From positions 8,786,501-8,850,500 of the forward strand of contig NZ_CP100604.1 of NCBI RefSeq assembly GCF_031202265.1: a stretch of 64,000 nucleotides of DNA. Reading direction: 5' to 3'. Both the position numbers and the translations under genes were made by a program. Shown here piece after piece: positions 19,532 through 27,919 of the stretch. The stretch's first letter is position 1; every line of letters starts with the position of its first letter. The notes under the pieces were generated by a model. The model saw only the letters and a program-made list of their open reading frames with translations. It was not told the DNA's origin and did no database searches. The stretch comes from Bradyrhizobium sp. Ash2021. GTDB lineage: Bacteria; Pseudomonadota; Alphaproteobacteria; Rhizobiales; Xanthobacteraceae.

Positions 19532-20479
19532 ATGACGCCCCGCCTGGTTCTGATCCTGCTGAGCTTATCGGTCATGTTGTTCGGTGCCGGCACGGCGTCG
19601 GCGCAGGACAAGGGCAGCGTCAATCCAAAACCGTTGCCGCCGCTGGCCAATCCCAACGATCCCAAGATCGGCGCCAGGGAATTGTTCGCACGCAAGGTGT
19701 TGCCGGCGGCGATGCCGTCGCGGGTGATCGGCTCCTATGCCAAAGGCTGCCTTGCGGGCGCCGAGCAGATGCCGCTCAATGGCGACACCTGGCAGGTGAT
19801 GCGACTGTCGCGCAACCGCAATTGGGGCCATCCCGATATGATCGCGCTGTTGAAGCGGCTGGCGGCGAAAGCGCACAAGGATGCCGGCTGGCCCGGAATA
19901 TTGGTCGGCGACATCGGCCAGCCGCGCGGCGGGCCGGCGCTGAGCGGCCATGCCAGCCATCAGATCGGGCTCGATGCCGACATCTGGCTGACGCCGATGC
20001 CGGATCACATGTTGTCGCGGGAAGACCGTGAAGAGATGTCGGCGGTCATGATGGTGCGCGACGACCGGCTCGATGTCGATCCGAAGGTGTTCACGCCCGG
20101 ACATGTGCTGGTTCTTCGCGACGCCGCGCAGGAGCCGAGCGTGCAGCGGATCTTCGTCAACGCCGCGATCAAGAAGGCGCTGTGCCGCGAGGCCAGGGGT
20201 GACCGCAGCTGGCTTTCCAAGATCAGGCCGTGGTGGGGCCATGACTATCATTTCCACATCCGCATCAAATGCCCGGCCGGCAATACGGAATGCCAGGGCC
20301 AGCCGTCACAGTCGGAGGACGAAGGCTGCAAGCCCGCCGACCTCGCCTACTGGTTCAAGGATTCGATCCTCCATCCGAAGCCTGAAACCAAGCCGTCGAA
20401 GCCGCGGCCGCCGATGACGATGGCCGTACTCCCGGCCGCCTGCAAAGCGGTGCTGGCCGCGCCGGACGCCAAGCAATGA
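19532..20479 (+). CDS. mepA: Penicillin-insensitive murein endopeptidase MepA
   Basis: A 315-residue exported peptidase that cleaves D-Ala-meso-DAP cross-links in peptidoglycan. A signal peptide (LVLILLSLSVMLFGAGTASAQ) is followed by the M74 LAS-type zinc site: SGHASHQIGLDADIW supplies His and Asp ligands and HDYHFHIRIKCP supplies the C-terminal His-x-His. Conserved cysteines (GNTECQGQ, EGCKPADL) fit the family. It lies beside a broken L,D-transpeptidase gene, so two peptidoglycan cross-link enzymes were neighbours. Confidence 0.93.
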   Translation: MTPRLVLILLSLSVMLFGAGTASAQDKGSVNPKPLPPLANPNDPKIGARELFARKVLPAAMPSRVIGSYAKGCLAGAEQMPLNGDTWQVMRLSRNRNWGHPDMIALLKRLAAKAHKDAGWPGILVGDIGQPRGGPALSGHASHQIGLDADIWLTPMPDHMLSREDREEMSAVMMVRDDRLDVDPKVFTPGHVLVLRDAAQEPSVQRIFVNAAIKKALCREARGDRSWLSKIRPWWGHDYHFHIRIKCPAGNTECQGQPSQSEDEGCKPADLAYWFKDSILHPKPETKPSKPRPPMTMAVLPAACKAVLAAPDAKQ

Positions 20480-20651
20480 ACTCTTCGTCAGCCCGCTATC
20501 CCTGCGACGCCGAATTGCGCTACTATTGCCCGACGCCGCGCCGTAAGCGCGCGTCACGACAGGGGCGCTGGCCCCGCCTTCAAATTTCAATCAAAAGCCA
20601 CATCCGCGCGGCATCTTCGCGCTTGGGGTAGGCAATTTAGAGGGATTCGTC

Positions 20652-20861
20652 ATGCGCCTCAGTGCACGTAACCAGATCAAGGGCACCGTCGTCGAAGTCA
20701 AGAAAGGCGCGACCACGTCACATGTCCGCGTCGACATCGGAAGCGGCCAGATCGTGACCTCCTCCATCACCAACGAAGCCGTCGACGATCTCGGCATCAA
20801 GGCGGGTAGCAAAGCCACCGTCGTGATCAAGGCCTCCGACGTGATGATCGCGGTGGACTGA
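20652..20861 (+). CDS. Mop-type molybdate-binding protein (single TOBE domain)
   Basis: A 69-residue molbindin-like protein. MRLSARNQIKGTVVEVKKG and SSITNEAVDDLGIKAGS, then VIKASDVMIAVD, are textbook Mop/TOBE sequence. Such proteins oligomerise to bind molybdate for storage or homeostasis. It begins a gene run toward modABC. The ModC protein of this locus lacks the TOBE domain it would normally carry, so this free Mop may supply that function. Confidence 0.93.
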   Translation: MRLSARNQIKGTVVEVKKGATTSHVRVDIGSGQIVTSSITNEAVDDLGIKAGSKATVVIKASDVMIAVD

Positions 20862-20862
20862 C

Positions 20863-21369
20863 ATGCGCGCACGCTTGCTTGCCGCGTTGCTGCTGCTCGG
20901 CGCCGTCCCCGCGTGGGCGGCGGAAGAACCGAGCGGCTGCGACAAGTTCAAATGGCCGATCGAACGCGAGCGCGCGGCGCTGACCGCGCCAGATCGGGCG
21001 AAGCTTGCGTCGGGCGGTGAAATCGCGGCATTGCCGTCAACCGGCGTGACGCTGGCACTGGTCGCGCCCGCCGACGCCAAGCTGCCGACGCCGCCCGAGC
21101 GGGCACCCAAGGAGGGCACCTTCGCCGGCTTTACGAGCGTCAAGACGGCCCCGAAAGCCGGTCTCTACACCATCAGCCTTTCCACCGGCGGCTGGGTCGA
21201 CGTGGTGCAGGACGGGCATTTCGTGAAGCCAAATGCCTTCAGCGGCGCCACCGATTGCGAGGGCATCCGCAAGACCATGAAATACGAGCTTTCGGCGAGC
21301 CCGTTCGTGCTGCAGGTCAGCGGCGCCAGGGAAAATTCGATCTCGATTGCGATCCTGCCGACGGAGTAG
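20863..21369 (+). CDS. Conserved-type secreted protein of unknown function
   Basis: A 168-residue protein with a clear signal peptide (LLAALLLLGAVPAWA) and no membrane anchor. The mature part has two cysteines (SGCDKFKW and TDCEGIRKT) that may form a disulphide, and a beta-rich pattern (AGLYTISLSTGGWVDVVQDG). It starts two bases after the Mop stop and precedes modA, so it is probably co-transcribed and may work in molybdate handling at the periplasm. I do not recognise a named family. Confidence 0.8.
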   Translation: MRARLLAALLLLGAVPAWAAEEPSGCDKFKWPIERERAALTAPDRAKLASGGEIAALPSTGVTLALVAPADAKLPTPPERAPKEGTFAGFTSVKTAPKAGLYTISLSTGGWVDVVQDGHFVKPNAFSGATDCEGIRKTMKYELSASPFVLQVSGARENSISIAILPTE

Positions 21370-21544
21370 GCAAAGGAAGGCTTTACCCAAGGCCCGGGCC
21401 TGATATTGTTTCCGGCTAGCGATATCCTGATCGACCGTAAGTCGCAGGAAATGGCCGGAACGGCGCTTCCGCCTGTCGTACCCAGACCGAACCAATGCCT
21501 GATTTGCGCGCGAAAGCGCCAGCGAACACGCACGGAGCGCCACG

Positions 21545-22330
21545 ATGCATCGTCTATCCGGAATTTTTGCCGCCCTCGTCATCCTGCTAGCGGCGGCCCA
21601 CGCGCCCGCTGCTGCGGAGGACAAGACCCTCACCGTATTCGCCGCCGCCTCGATGAAGAACGCGCTCGACGACATCGACGCCGCCTACACCGCCAAGACC
21701 GGCGTCAAGATCACCGTGAGCTATGCCGCCAGCTCGGCGCTCGCAAAGCAGATCGAACAGGGCGCGCCGGCCGACGTGTTCGTATCCGCCGACACCGACT
21801 GGATGGACTACGCCACGGCCAGGAAGAACATCAACGAACCGACCCGGGTCAATTTGCTCGGCAACAGCATCGTGCTGATCGCCCCGAAAGATTCCAAAAT
21901 CGACAATGTGACGATCGGGCAAGGCTTCGACCTGGCGAAGCTCGCCGGCGACGGCAAGATCGCCACCGGCGACGTCAAGGCCGTCCCGGTCGGCAAATAT
22001 GCCAAGGCGGCGCTGGAGAAACTCGGCGCGTGGCAGGCTGCCGAGCCGAAATTCGCGATGGCCGATAGCGTGCGCGCTGCGCTGACGCTGGTCGCACGCG
22101 GTGAAGCCGTGCTCGGCATCGTCTATTCGACCGACGCCAAGGTCGAACCCGGCGTCAAGATCGTCGGCACCTTCCCGGCCGATTCGCATCCGGCGATCAT
22201 CTACCCGGTGGCGGCGACGACGACCGCCAAACCGGAGACTGCCGACTATCTCGCCTTCCTGCGCTCGTCGGCCGCTAAAGCCATTCTGGAGAAATACGGC
22301 TTCAAGTTCCTCGTCAGCCCGACGACCTGA
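21545..22330 (+). CDS. modA: Molybdate ABC transporter substrate-binding protein ModA
   Basis: A 261-residue periplasmic molybdate-binding protein. A signal peptide (FAALVILLAAAHAPAAA) is followed by TLTVFAAASMKNALDDI, whose serine after AAA is a molybdate ligand. SYAASSALAKQIEQGAPADVF, and the TLVARGEAVLGIVYSTDA segment near the hinge, complete the family signature. A weak inverted sequence (tgatattg / cgatatc) lies upstream near 21400-21430 and could be a molybdate-regulator site, but I cannot assign it. The stop overlaps modB by one base (TGATG). Confidence 0.95.
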   Translation: MHRLSGIFAALVILLAAAHAPAAAEDKTLTVFAAASMKNALDDIDAAYTAKTGVKITVSYAASSALAKQIEQGAPADVFVSADTDWMDYATARKNINEPTRVNLLGNSIVLIAPKDSKIDNVTIGQGFDLAKLAGDGKIATGDVKAVPVGKYAKAALEKLGAWQAAEPKFAMADSVRAALTLVARGEAVLGIVYSTDAKVEPGVKIVGTFPADSHPAIIYPVAATTTAKPETADYLAFLRSSAAKAILEKYGFKFLVSPTT

Positions 22331-23025
22331 TGTTCGATATCTCGCCGACCGAATGGACGGCGATCCTGCTGTCGCTGCGGGTCGCCATCATCGCAACGCT
22401 GGTGGCGACGCCGTTCGGAATCGGACTGGCGTGGCTGCTGGCACGGCGGGATTTCTGGGGCAAATCCGTCCTCGATGCGCTGATCCATCTGCCGCTGGTG
22501 CTGCCGCCGGTCGTTACCGGTTATCTGTTGCTGCTGACCTTCGGTCGCCGGGGCCTGGTCGGCGCTTGGCTTGCCGACCATCTCGGCATCGTGTTCGCGT
22601 TTCGCTGGACCGGGGCCGCGCTCGCCTGCGGCGTGATGTCGTTCCCGCTTTTGGTGCGGCCGATCCGGCTGTCGATCGAGGCGATCGACCGGCGATTGGA
22701 GCAGGCGGCCGGCACGCTCGGCGCCGCGCCCTGGCAGGTGTTCGCGACCGTGACATTGCCGCTGGCGCTGCCGGGCGTGCTGGCCGGCATGGTGCTCGGC
22801 TTTGCCAAGGCGATCGGCGAGTTCGGCGCCACGATTACCTTCGTGTCCAACATCCCCGGCGAAACCCAGACCATTTCGTCGGCGATCTATTCGCTGATCC
22901 AGACGCCGGACGGCGACACCGCGGCGGCGCGGCTGGTGGTGATTTCCATCGTGATCGCGATGGGCGCCTTGATCGCCTCGGAATGGTTCGCGCGCCGCGC
23001 CACCAAACGCCTGCACGGGAATTGA
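22330..23025 (+). CDS. modB: Molybdate ABC transporter permease ModB
   Basis: A 231-residue inner-membrane permease with five hydrophobic segments. It starts FDISPTEWTAILLSLRVA, typical of ModB. The cytoplasmic EAA loop reads EQAAGTLGAAPWQVF. GEFGATITFVSNIPGETQT is a ModB-specific stretch. The ATG overlaps the modA stop and the stop lies two bases before modC, so the three genes form one translation unit. Confidence 0.95.
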   Translation: MFDISPTEWTAILLSLRVAIIATLVATPFGIGLAWLLARRDFWGKSVLDALIHLPLVLPPVVTGYLLLLTFGRRGLVGAWLADHLGIVFAFRWTGAALACGVMSFPLLVRPIRLSIEAIDRRLEQAAGTLGAAPWQVFATVTLPLALPGVLAGMVLGFAKAIGEFGATITFVSNIPGETQTISSAIYSLIQTPDGDTAAARLVVISIVIAMGALIASEWFARRATKRLHGN

Positions 23026-23027
23026 CC

Positions 23028-23705
23028 ATGCTGCGCGTCGACGTCACAAAAAAGCTCGGCGAGTTCTCGATCGAAGCGTCCTTCACCAGCGAAGGCCGCG
23101 TTACCGGCCTGTTCGGCGCTTCCGGCGCCGGCAAGACCTCGCTGATCAACATGATCGCCGGCCTGCTGAAGCCTGATCGCGGCATCATCTCGATCGATGG
23201 CGAGACGCTCGACGACGTCGCCGCGCGCGTGCACGTGCCGCCGCACCGGCGCCGCATCGGCTACGTGTTCCAGGACGCGCGGCTGTTTCCGCATCTCGAC
23301 GTCCGGCAGAATCTCGACTATGGCCGGCGCATGAACCAGCTGGCCGAGGATCCCGCACAACGCGCGCGCGTCACCGAGCTGCTCGATATCGGCGGCCTGA
23401 TGGACCGCCGCCCCGGAAAACTCTCCGGCGGCGAGCGTCAGCGCGTGGCGCTTGGCCGCGCGCTGTTGTCGAAGCCACGGTTGCTGCTGCTGGACGAGCC
23501 CTTGGGCTCGCTGGACGAAAGCCGCAAGGTCGAGATCCTGCCCTATCTGGTGCGGCTGCGCGACGAGGCCCATGTGCCGATGGTCTATGTCAGCCACGAC
23601 GCGGCCGAGATGCGCCAGCTCGCCACCCAGATCGTGATGGTGCGCAACGGACGCGTCAGCGCGTTCGGCGGCGTGAAGGTTTTGTCGGGTGGTTCGCCGA
23701 CCTGA
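23028..23705 (+). CDS. modC: Molybdate ABC transporter ATPase ModC, lacking the TOBE domain
   Basis: A 225-residue ABC ATPase with Walker A GASGAGKTS, Q-loop YVFQDARLFP, signature LSGGERQR, Walker B LLLLDEP and switch VSHDAAE. Typical ModC is about 350-370 residues with a C-terminal TOBE/Mop domain that senses molybdate and trans-inhibits transport. Here the protein ends just after the nucleotide-binding domain (RVSAFGGVKVLSGGSPT). A separate Mop gene sits upstream at 20652. I infer loss or separation of the regulatory domain; the reading frame is otherwise intact. Confidence 0.92.
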   Translation: MLRVDVTKKLGEFSIEASFTSEGRVTGLFGASGAGKTSLINMIAGLLKPDRGIISIDGETLDDVAARVHVPPHRRRIGYVFQDARLFPHLDVRQNLDYGRRMNQLAEDPAQRARVTELLDIGGLMDRRPGKLSGGERQRVALGRALLSKPRLLLLDEPLGSLDESRKVEILPYLVRLRDEAHVPMVYVSHDAAEMRQLATQIVMVRNGRVSAFGGVKVLSGGSPT

Positions 23706-23724
23706 TGCGCTCGCTCGCAAGCCA

Positions 23725-25185
23725 TCACTGGCCGCCGGCGAATGCCTTGACGAGGCGGTACAGATACTCATTGCCCTCAAAGAACGATTTGACGGGAATG
23801 CGCTCGTCGCGGCCGTGCGCGCGCGATTCGGCGACGTCGCCTGCCAGTCCCGAATGACCGTAGGTCGGTATGCCGGCATTGCGAAGGTAGCTGCCGTCGG
23901 TGGCGCCGGCGCTCATCGTCGGCAGCACCACCGCGCCGGGCCAGAATTCGGCCGACAGCTTCGTGATCGGCCCGATGACTTCGTCGCTGAGGGCCGAAGG
24001 TTCGCTGAGCGTCGGCGGATCGATCTGCGTCACCGCGATCTGATCGTCGGCCAGCACGCGTTCCAGCGTTGCCTTCACCCCGTCGATCGGCTCGCCGGGC
24101 ATGACCCGGCAATTGACCTTGGCGGTCGCCAACGGCGGCAGCGCATTGATCGCTACCCCACCTTCAAGCAATGTCGCGACGCATGTCGTTCGCAATTGTG
24201 CGTTGAGGCCCGGATTGGCCGAAAGACGCACCACCGGCAACGAAGTGGGATCGGTTTGTCCCGACAACACCGCGCGCAAATCGTCGGCCACCTGGCCGCC
24301 GTCCATCTGCGCGGTACGTTCGAAATAGACCCGGGTCGTCTCGTTCAGGTTCACCGGAAAGCTGAAGGCCGCAAGCCGGGTCAATCCCGCCGCCAGCCGG
24401 TAGATCGCATTGTCCTTGACCGGAACGGCGCTGTGACCGCCCTTGTTCTTGACCGTCAGCGCGTAGCTCACCGAGACCTTTTCGCTGGTCTGCACCGAGG
24501 TGCGGATCGGCTTGCCGTCCTTCAGCCCGACGCCGCCGCCTTCATTGAGTGCGAATTCGGCATCGATCAGGTCGCGTTGGTTTTTCAAGAGCCATTGAAT
24601 GCCGAGCCCATCCTTGTCCAAAATCTCTTCATCGGTCTCCAGCGCCACGATGATATCGCGGTCCGGTTTGTAACCCTCCTGCCGGTAACGAATGAGGTTG
24701 GCGATGAAGGAGGCCGCCATGTATTTGTCGTCGCCGCTGCCGCGCGCATAAAAATATCCTTCCTGCTCGGTCAGTTTGAACGGGTCGGTCGACCAGTCCT
24801 CACGGCTGGCCGGGACCACATCGATGTGAGCCACCAGCAGGATCGGTTTGCGCGCGCCGGTACCGTGGAGGCGCGCGACCAGATTGCCCTTGTGCGGCGC
24901 CGGCGAGAAGGCGTGGACATCGGCATCGGGAAAACCCGCGGCACGCAGGCGTGCGGCCATGGCTTCGGCCGCCTTCGCGGTGTCGCCGGTCGCGGTCACC
25001 GTGTTGATCTCGATCAGCTCCTTGTAGATGTCCAAGGCGCGCTGCTGGTTGGGATTCAAACCTTCGGTGGCAGCCTGTCCGGGCGCGACCAAGGCGATCG
25101 ACAACAGAGCCGCCGCCGACAGCACGACAAAGCGACGCGGCCGCCACGCTAACTCAGAACCGGAAATCCGACGCATCTCATCCAT
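23725..25185 (-). CDS. Exported M20-family metallopeptidase
   Basis: A 486-residue protein with a signal peptide (VVLSAAALLSIALVAPGQA). Zinc-site motifs of M20 peptidases are present: LLVAHIDVVPA, GSGDDKYMAA, ALETDEEILDK with the catalytic Glu pair, and a C-terminal His region (TYGHSGL). A dimerisation domain lies between. Relatives hydrolyse dipeptides or acylated amino acids. It starts 23 bases after the RidA gene in a four-gene run with a cytochrome and an amine oxidase, all with export signals, and may supply amino acids to them. The catalytic site looks complete. Confidence 0.9.
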   Translation of the reverse strand: MDEMRRISGSELAWRPRRFVVLSAAALLSIALVAPGQAATEGLNPNQQRALDIYKELIEINTVTATGDTAKAAEAMAARLRAAGFPDADVHAFSPAPHKGNLVARLHGTGARKPILLVAHIDVVPASREDWSTDPFKLTEQEGYFYARGSGDDKYMAASFIANLIRYRQEGYKPDRDIIVALETDEEILDKDGLGIQWLLKNQRDLIDAEFALNEGGGVGLKDGKPIRTSVQTSEKVSVSYALTVKNKGGHSAVPVKDNAIYRLAAGLTRLAAFSFPVNLNETTRVYFERTAQMDGGQVADDLRAVLSGQTDPTSLPVVRLSANPGLNAQLRTTCVATLLEGGVAINALPPLATAKVNCRVMPGEPIDGVKATLERVLADDQIAVTQIDPPTLSEPSALSDEVIGPITKLSAEFWPGAVVLPTMSAGATDGSYLRNAGIPTYGHSGLAGDVAESRAHGRDERIPVKSFFEGNEYLYRLVKAFAGGQ

Positions 25186-25208
25186 CCTTCAATTCGATTG
25201 GCCCGAAG

Positions 25209-25694
25209 CTATTTCGAGTCCTTCGCAGCAACGACCTCGATCTCGACCAGAAATCCGGGATTGGCCAGTGCGGCGACGCCGACAACCGAACGCGCCGGCA
25301 GATTTGGCTGCGCGCCGCCGAAAAACTGGGTGTATCCCTCCATGAAGGCCTTGAAGTCCATCGGCGCGCGCGCGTCGTGGACCAGAAACACCTGCATCTT
25401 GACGACGTCGCCGATGCCGAGCCCCTGCCCTTCAAGGATCGCCTTGATCTTGTTGAGCACACCGACCGTCTGGGTCCTGGTGTCGCCATAGGCCTGCGGG
25501 CTGGCCGGGTCGGCGTCCTTGTTGACCAGGGGCGGCACCTGACCGCTGACGTAATAAGTGACGGCGTCGCCGGATACCCGCACCGCCTGGGCGATCGGAA
25601 ACGTCGAATTGGGAATCGGATAGCGCACGATCTCGGCTTCAACGGCGCTTGAGCCGAGCAGCAAGGCGGCCAGCGCGAGCATTGCATGTTTCAT
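25209..25694 (-). CDS. RidA/YjgF-family protein with a signal peptide
   Basis: A 161-residue member of the RidA family, which hydrolyses reactive enamine/imine intermediates. Most RidA proteins are cytoplasmic and about 130 residues; this one begins with a signal peptide (MLALAALLLGSSAVEA). The catalytic arginine is kept in PARSVVGVAALANPGFLVEIE. The ATG at 25694 is chosen since the extra N-terminal residues of the longer frame precede a normal signal peptide. It lies 22 bases after the cytochrome c gene and upstream of the M20 peptidase. Its substrate is plausibly the imine made by the amine oxidase at the head of the operon. Confidence 0.88.
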   Translation of the reverse strand: MKHAMLALAALLLGSSAVEAEIVRYPIPNSTFPIAQAVRVSGDAVTYYVSGQVPPLVNKDADPASPQAYGDTRTQTVGVLNKIKAILEGQGLGIGDVVKMQVFLVHDARAPMDFKAFMEGYTQFFGGAQPNLPARSVVGVAALANPGFLVEIEVVAAKDSK

Positions 25695-25716
25695 CTTCGT
25701 CTCCCCCTGATGGCGA

Positions 25717-26187
25717 TCATTTCTCCGGCCGAGCCAGCTTGACATCCTCGGCGCTGACCGCGTCCCGGTATTCGTTGCCAAAATGCGTCCGGACGTAATT
25801 CACCACGGCGGCGACCTGGGCATCGCTCATCATGGCGCCGACCGGCGGCATGGCCCGCTGGCCCCGGACCACGACATGAACCGGATAATTTCCGGCCTCG
25901 AGATTGCTGTCTTTCGCGAGCGACGGATAGGTGCCGGCGCCAACCGCGCCTTTGCCATCGGACATATGGCAACCCTGGCACGCGCTCGCGAACAATTCTT
26001 CGCCGGTCGATTCCGTAAATCTGAACCCCGGACTCAGCGCCGGCGGCCGCGAACGCGCTTCCTCGTCCGCGTGCGCCGCAGATGCTGCCAGTGACATCAT
26101 CCCGACGCCCAGCACGACGGCGAGGAGAAAATGGCTGTGCGGCTTCGTCGCATTCGATTTCACGGGTGTGGTCTGGATTGGCGGCAT
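25717..26187 (-). CDS. Periplasmic c-type cytochrome
   Basis: A 156-residue protein with an N-terminal signal or anchor segment (FLLAVVLGVGMMSLAASAAHA). One haem-binding CxxCH (CQGCH, residues 70-74) and a candidate axial methionine in RAMPPVGAMM identify a class I cytochrome c. It starts five bases after the FAD amine oxidase stop and precedes the RidA gene. The likely role is electron acceptor for the exported amine oxidase, making it a dehydrogenase that feeds the respiratory chain rather than oxygen. Confidence 0.9.
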   Translation of the reverse strand: MPPIQTTPVKSNATKPHSHFLLAVVLGVGMMSLAASAAHADEEARSRPPALSPGFRFTESTGEELFASACQGCHMSDGKGAVGAGTYPSLAKDSNLEAGNYPVHVVVRGQRAMPPVGAMMSDAQVAAVVNYVRTHFGNEYRDAVSAEDVKLARPEK

Positions 26188-26191
26188 CGCA

Positions 26192-27790
26192 TCAGGTCCT
26201 GACGACACGTTCATGCAGCCGCGTGATGGCGTTGAGCGACGACAATATCGCGCCCTCCTGCCACGCCGGAATATAGGAGGCGTGCTCGCCGGCGAGAACA
26301 ATCCTGCCGTCGATCTGACACAGATTGTCGTAGTGCTCGTCCCGCATTTTCTCGGTCCAGCTTCCGGCGCAGCCCAGGGTGAAGGGCACCCGATGCCAGG
26401 CGACCGCGATCCCGTTCTCGAACTCGGCGCGGTATTGCGGATGGATGCGGGCGCCGAGATCGACCGCGCGCGCCACCCGGTCCGCCGGGGCCATCGAGGT
26501 GAATTCGTAGGCGTTGGCGCCCTCAAAGACATAGGCGCCGAGCAGCACGCCGCGGCCGCTGCGGTTGAAGCCGCTGCTGGGATAGGAAATCTGCCGGATC
26601 GGCAGATCGGTGTAGCTGATACCGCCGTAGATCGCCTCGTCCTCCTCCCAGAACCTGCGCTTGAATTGCAGGCCGATCTTAACCGATGACGCATAGGGCA
26701 CCGCGTCGATCGCCGCTTTCATACGCGGGCCGATGTCGATCTGGATCTGGCTCAGGATCGACAATGGAATGGTGCATACGCACCAGTCGGCCTGCGCCAG
26801 TTGCGGCGTGGCCGGCGTTTTGGCATTGACATAGCTGACGGTGACGCCGCCATCGTTCTGCTGAATGCGGGTGACTTTGGCGTCGTACTGAATGAGGTCG
26901 CCGACTTCCCTGGCGAACGCTTTGCCGATCATGTCCATGCCGCCGGTGGGCTGAAACATGGTGGCCTGGAATTGGTGCAGGGCAAAACTTTGCAGATACC
27001 GCCAGAGGCGGGATTGCAGGATGTCCGACAGTTTTACGGGCTCGCCGGCGATCGGGGCTGCACCCAGCCCGCCTCCGGGCGGCTTCGCGTAGCCGCGATA
27101 ATCCGCCGAGATCAGATTGGCCTTGTAGGCATAATTCTGATCGAGCGCGCCCCAGGACCGCAACGCCTGCAGCAAAATCTCCCTGTCTTCGACCGATACC
27201 GCTTCGTCGAGCTTGCTTTGCTGCGTCACTTTCGCGAGCAATTCCGAAACATGCCCCTGAAAGTCGGTCTTGATATCGCGGATGCGCTGCGGCTTGCCGT
27301 CGAACGCATTGGAGCCGTGCAGCAGCGCGTTGTGATTGAGCTGGATGAAGGGTTCGAGCGTGACGCCCAGCCGCTTGCAATAGTCGAGCACGGCGCGGTG
27401 ATGATAGGGAATCCGCCACGGCCCCGGATTGAGATAGAGGCCGTCCTCGAAGCCGCAGGTCTGGGTCGCGCCGCCGAGTTCGGTAAAACTGTCTCCGCCG
27501 CGCAGCGTCCAGTTGCGGCCGCCGGGACGGCTGTTGAACTCCAGTACCTGAACCTTGTAGCCGGCCGCGCGCAATTCCAGCGCGGCCGTCATACCGGCCA
27601 GACCCGCGCCGAGCACAAGTACCGAGGCGCCTTTGGTATCGCCCTCCAGCTTGATCGGCCCGTTATAGGTGGACTCCGACGCAAAGCCGAGGCTGGTCAT
27701 CGCCTGATACATCGCGGCGCTGCCGGCGACCGTGCCCACCAGCGACAGCAGATCGCGCCGGCTCAGACCTGTCTCACCCTCGTTCTGCAT
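26192..27790 (-). CDS. Tat-exported flavin amine oxidase / amino-acid dehydrogenase-like protein
   Basis: A flavoprotein of the monoamine oxidase / L-amino-acid oxidase family, about 532 residues from this ATG (a GTG at 27832 would add 14). A twin-arginine signal is visible: LSRRDLLSLVGTVAGSAA. The FAD site is GAGLAGMTAALELRAAGYKVQVLEFNSRPGGR, split by family convention into the dinucleotide loop and the GG motif; the C-terminal FAD motif is VLAGEHASYIPAWQEGA. No covalent-FAD cysteine is obvious at that place. It heads a compact run with cytochrome c, exported RidA and M20 peptidase, so it probably deaminates amines or amino acids in the periplasm. Substrate is unknown. Confidence 0.87.
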   Translation of the reverse strand: MQNEGETGLSRRDLLSLVGTVAGSAAMYQAMTSLGFASESTYNGPIKLEGDTKGASVLVLGAGLAGMTAALELRAAGYKVQVLEFNSRPGGRNWTLRGGDSFTELGGATQTCGFEDGLYLNPGPWRIPYHHRAVLDYCKRLGVTLEPFIQLNHNALLHGSNAFDGKPQRIRDIKTDFQGHVSELLAKVTQQSKLDEAVSVEDREILLQALRSWGALDQNYAYKANLISADYRGYAKPPGGGLGAAPIAGEPVKLSDILQSRLWRYLQSFALHQFQATMFQPTGGMDMIGKAFAREVGDLIQYDAKVTRIQQNDGGVTVSYVNAKTPATPQLAQADWCVCTIPLSILSQIQIDIGPRMKAAIDAVPYASSVKIGLQFKRRFWEEDEAIYGGISYTDLPIRQISYPSSGFNRSGRGVLLGAYVFEGANAYEFTSMAPADRVARAVDLGARIHPQYRAEFENGIAVAWHRVPFTLGCAGSWTEKMRDEHYDNLCQIDGRIVLAGEHASYIPAWQEGAILSSLNAITRLHERVVRT

Positions 27791-27919
27791 GGCCGGTCCG
27801 GTCTCGCCATTTTCGTCCTGCGCCGCGCTCACGGCGCGGTTTCAATAGATAGGCGCTGGCTTTGGCCCACGCAACAATTGAACGCCGATGGCATTCACGA
27901 GTTCGCGTTCCGGACTCGC

